Origin: Pseudobutyrivibrio ruminis
Lineage (GTDB): Bacteria; Bacillota; Clostridia; Lachnospirales; Lachnospiraceae
Length of the DNA: 64,000 nt
Direction: 5' to 3'
NCBI RefSeq assembly: GCF_015057245.1
Contig: NZ_SVET01000013.1
Coordinates: 7,275-71,274 of the forward strand
Of the stretch, positions 62,406 through 64,000 are shown in pieces. Both the position numbers and the translations under genes were made by a program. Positions within the stretch are counted from its first letter, which is position 1, and each line of letters begins with the position of its first letter. The notes under the pieces are model-generated. The model did no database searches. It saw nothing but the letters and a program-made list of their open reading frames with translations, and had not been told where the DNA came from.

Positions 62406-62741
62406 ATGAGTAAAAAAGAACCACTTTGCGATAACATTGCCGGAGAAGATTGCGGCTTAAAGAAAGTGTTAAATATAGTTGGTGGAAAATGGAAAATTAT
62501 GATTCTCTGTGTAATCGACAAAGATGAAGTCGTTCGCTACGGAGATTTAAGACGTTCTGTTTTTGGAATAACAAATACCATGCTCGCTACTTCGCTCAAG
62601 GAGCTTGAAGAAGCAAACATGGTAATAAGAACTCAATATGATGAAATGCCAGTCAGAGTTGAATATTCCCTGACTGACAAAGCTAAAAGTATTATCCCTA
62701 TTTTACTAGAGCTTAAAAGATGGGGTGAAAAGAATCTTTAG
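62406..62741 (+). CDS. HxlR-family regulator
   Basis: A 111-residue winged-helix protein with the HxlR pattern: a Cys before the core (EDCGLKKVLNIVGGKWKIMIL), then RYGDLRRSVFGITNTMLATSLKELEEANMVIRTQYDE and VEYSLTDKAKSIIPIL. Many members sense redox or aldehyde stress through Cys. It is divergent from the CoA-reductase unit and probably controls it. AGGAG precedes the ATG; the end overlaps the stop of the convergent esterase gene by 4 bases. Confidence 0.88.
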   Translation: MSKKEPLCDNIAGEDCGLKKVLNIVGGKWKIMILCVIDKDEVVRYGDLRRSVFGITNTMLATSLKELEEANMVIRTQYDEMPVRVEYSLTDKAKSIIPILLELKRWGEKNL

Positions 62742-63904
62742 TTTTCAAACAACCATTCCATTACTGCAACGCATCTGTATGCATAATCGAATGATGCCAT
62801 ATGATACTGAACACTCTGCATCATAGAATCATTTCCATTACCTTTGCCACCTTCTGGCTTTTCTCCAGCTTCTGAAGATTCTGCATCTTCTGAAGCTTCT
62901 GTATCTGCTGACACTTCAGTTTTTTCACTGTCTGTATCTATAGCTGGCTTTTCTGAATCATCAGAAGAACTATTTGGACCTGCGAATGATGTTTCTGAAC
63001 TAGCCTCAATTGTTCCTGATGCCCATGATACAAAGTAAGCATTTGTTCCACCAGATAGAAGTTCTGATGTTGCTTCTGAAAGCTCGTCTGGAGTCCATGT
63101 TCCATCCCACTGAGCATAAGTGTAATCTACACCATCTTCATCAAACATGCTCATTACTTCCTGCATGCCATTGTATGCGCTTGTGTCATCCTCTGCTGCG
63201 AAGTAGATAAATGTCTGATCTTCCAAAGCAGAAAGTGTACTTACATCCCACTGTCCATCAACAAACATGCAAGCTGCATAAAGATCTGGGTATTCAGATG
63301 CAAGAATAAGTGTTGTCATACAGCCCATTGACTGACCAGTACCATAGATTCTATCTGTATCAACAGCATACTCTTCTGATACGTCATCAATAAGTCTCTT
63401 TGTAAGTTCTACATATTCTGTTGTGCTATAACCATTCTGGTCATCAAGAATTGTTTCTGGATAAGTTGGTACCAATACGATACTTGGATTTGCAGCTTGC
63501 CATTCATCTGATGCCCACACAAGTGCACCTCGTCCCTGTGTTAATGATGCTGTTGCATCATCACCTGCACAGCTTGAATCTGCAATAAAGACTACCATTG
63601 GATATTCTTCTGATTCATCATAACCCTCTGGCAAATAGATATTATAAGTAACAGTAAGGCCTGTTTCATCATCTGTGTACTCAACCTGATCGAAAGCATC
63701 TGAATATGCCTCTACAAGGGCATCAGTATCCTCTGCAAAGCTGTTATCTACAGTACCTGTAGATGTTGTTTCAGCCTCGGCCGTAGTTTCTTCTGTTTCA
63801 ACCGCCTCACTTGTTTCTGTTGTTTCTTCTGTCTCAGTTTGTCCGCAGGCAACAGCCGATAAGCCCATTGCTCCGCATAACATTAATGCTAATAGTTTCT
63901 TCAT
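62738..63904 (-). CDS. Secreted esterase lipoprotein
   Basis: A protein of about 388 residues. Lipoprotein signal LLALMLCGAMGLSAVAC with Cys near residue 21, an acidic Thr/Glu linker, then an alpha/beta hydrolase of the feruloyl/PHB-depolymerase-like type (LTVTYNIYLPEGYDESEEYPMVVFI, YGTGQSMGCMTTL with the nucleophile Ser). The C-terminal part has a low-complexity Glu/Ser stretch with EKPEGGKGNGND, resembling the EGGKGQGG linker of the lipoprotein tannase. It would act on an ester at the cell surface, perhaps feruloyl or acetyl groups. ATG at 63904 has GGAGG 8 bases upstream. Confidence 0.82.
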   Translation of the reverse strand: MKKLLALMLCGAMGLSAVACGQTETEETTETSEAVETEETTAEAETTSTGTVDNSFAEDTDALVEAYSDAFDQVEYTDDETGLTVTYNIYLPEGYDESEEYPMVVFIADSSCAGDDATASLTQGRGALVWASDEWQAANPSIVLVPTYPETILDDQNGYSTTEYVELTKRLIDDVSEEYAVDTDRIYGTGQSMGCMTTLILASEYPDLYAACMFVDGQWDVSTLSALEDQTFIYFAAEDDTSAYNGMQEVMSMFDEDGVDYTYAQWDGTWTPDELSEATSELLSGGTNAYFVSWASGTIEASSETSFAGPNSSSDDSEKPAIDTDSEKTEVSADTEASEDAESSEAGEKPEGGKGNGNDSMMQSVQYHMASFDYAYRCVAVMEWLFEN

Positions 63905-64000
63905 TATAAATTCCTCCAAACAAATTTATTTCTCCTGCTTTACTATTAAGCAGATTACGAGAGATACATTTTCATATTTGGAGTATTTTATAAAGCGAGC
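63905..64000. other. Upstream region of the esterase gene at window end
   Basis: AT-rich leader with the GGAGG site; no clear promoter or gene can be seen before the window ends. Confidence 0.4.

Noticed and set aside
1..64000. tRNA, rRNA, prophage, integrase or transposase genes
   Set aside because: None were seen when reading the protein frames and gaps; small RNAs cannot be excluded by eye.

Overview
The window looks like a Firmicutes chromosome, most likely a rumen or gut Lachnospiraceae of the Butyrivibrio/Pseudobutyrivibrio type. The reasons are the low to moderate GC, strong AGGAGG ribosome binding sites, a domain-swapped family-3 beta-glucosidase of the kind known from Butyrivibrio and Ruminococcus, butyrate kinase, and mostly leading-strand (minus) gene order. 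No rRNA, tRNA, CRISPR array, prophage or transposase gene was seen.

Layout. 0.1-10.3 kb: a galactofuranose-type (YtfQ/YtfR/YtfT/YjfF-like) ABC importer, a divergent GntR/LacI regulator with repeated ATTGGTATG/CATACCAAT sites between them, and a YesM/YesN two-component system followed by a second YtfQ-like lipoprotein that probably serves as its sugar sensor. 10.3-15.2 kb: a cytidylate-kinase-like protein, an ion transporter and a permuted GH3 enzyme. 15.4-17.3 kb: metF and cysE. 17.26-17.88 kb: a remarkable fold-back, about 620 bp, nearly all of it two long imperfect inverted arms, between convergent cysE and uppP and running into the last codons of uppP. 17.9-21.3 kb: uppP, a small alarmone synthetase, and two HAD phosphatase-like proteins, one fused to a ParB-like domain.

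21.4-32.8 kb: an apparent catabolic operon whose substrate is not evident. It holds an FMN-reductase/zinc-ribbon fusion, a membrane protein, an Fe-S ene-reductase, a DUF1097 protein, butyrate kinase, a thiolase-DUF35 fusion, an odd acyl carrier protein, phosphotransacetylase and AcpS, with a divergent PucR-type regulator and an OFA-family transporter beside it. The logic appears to be reduction of an unsaturated substrate, C-C cleavage, acyl phosphate and ATP. 32.9-40.1 kb: trmH, pfkA, dnaE, pepF. 40.2-45.7 kb: a small orphan gene, a HepT/MntA-type toxin-antitoxin pair whose antitoxin carries an HTH and whose promoter is lined with GTGCAA/TTGCAC palindromes, a DHH phosphoesterase, and a chemoreceptor.

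45.8-55.5 kb: a tannin/gallate cluster. It has an LpdD-like protein, UbiX, a DUF554 membrane protein, a UbiD decarboxylase, a cytoplasmic tannase, a sugar-type symporter, a divergent LysR regulator with an ATTAAGTC-N7-GACTTAAT operator, and a secreted lipoprotein tannase. Together they would split galloyl esters outside and inside the cell and decarboxylate gallate to pyrogallol. 55.7-59.6 kb: an AT-rich three-gene unit with a PI3K/HipA-like kinase and two GNAT-like proteins of unknown role, bracketed by near-identical terminators. 59.7-64 kb: an NapH-like Fe-S membrane protein, a ferredoxin, a CoA-disulfide-reductase-like enzyme with rhodanese domain, an HxlR regulator and an esterase lipoprotein.

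The strongest candidates for something undescribed are the fold-back at 17.26-17.88 kb, the thiolase/ACP/ene-reductase operon, the kinase plus GNAT-like operon, and the self-regulated HTH-MNT/HepT module. All functions are assigned by reading motifs, not by database search.
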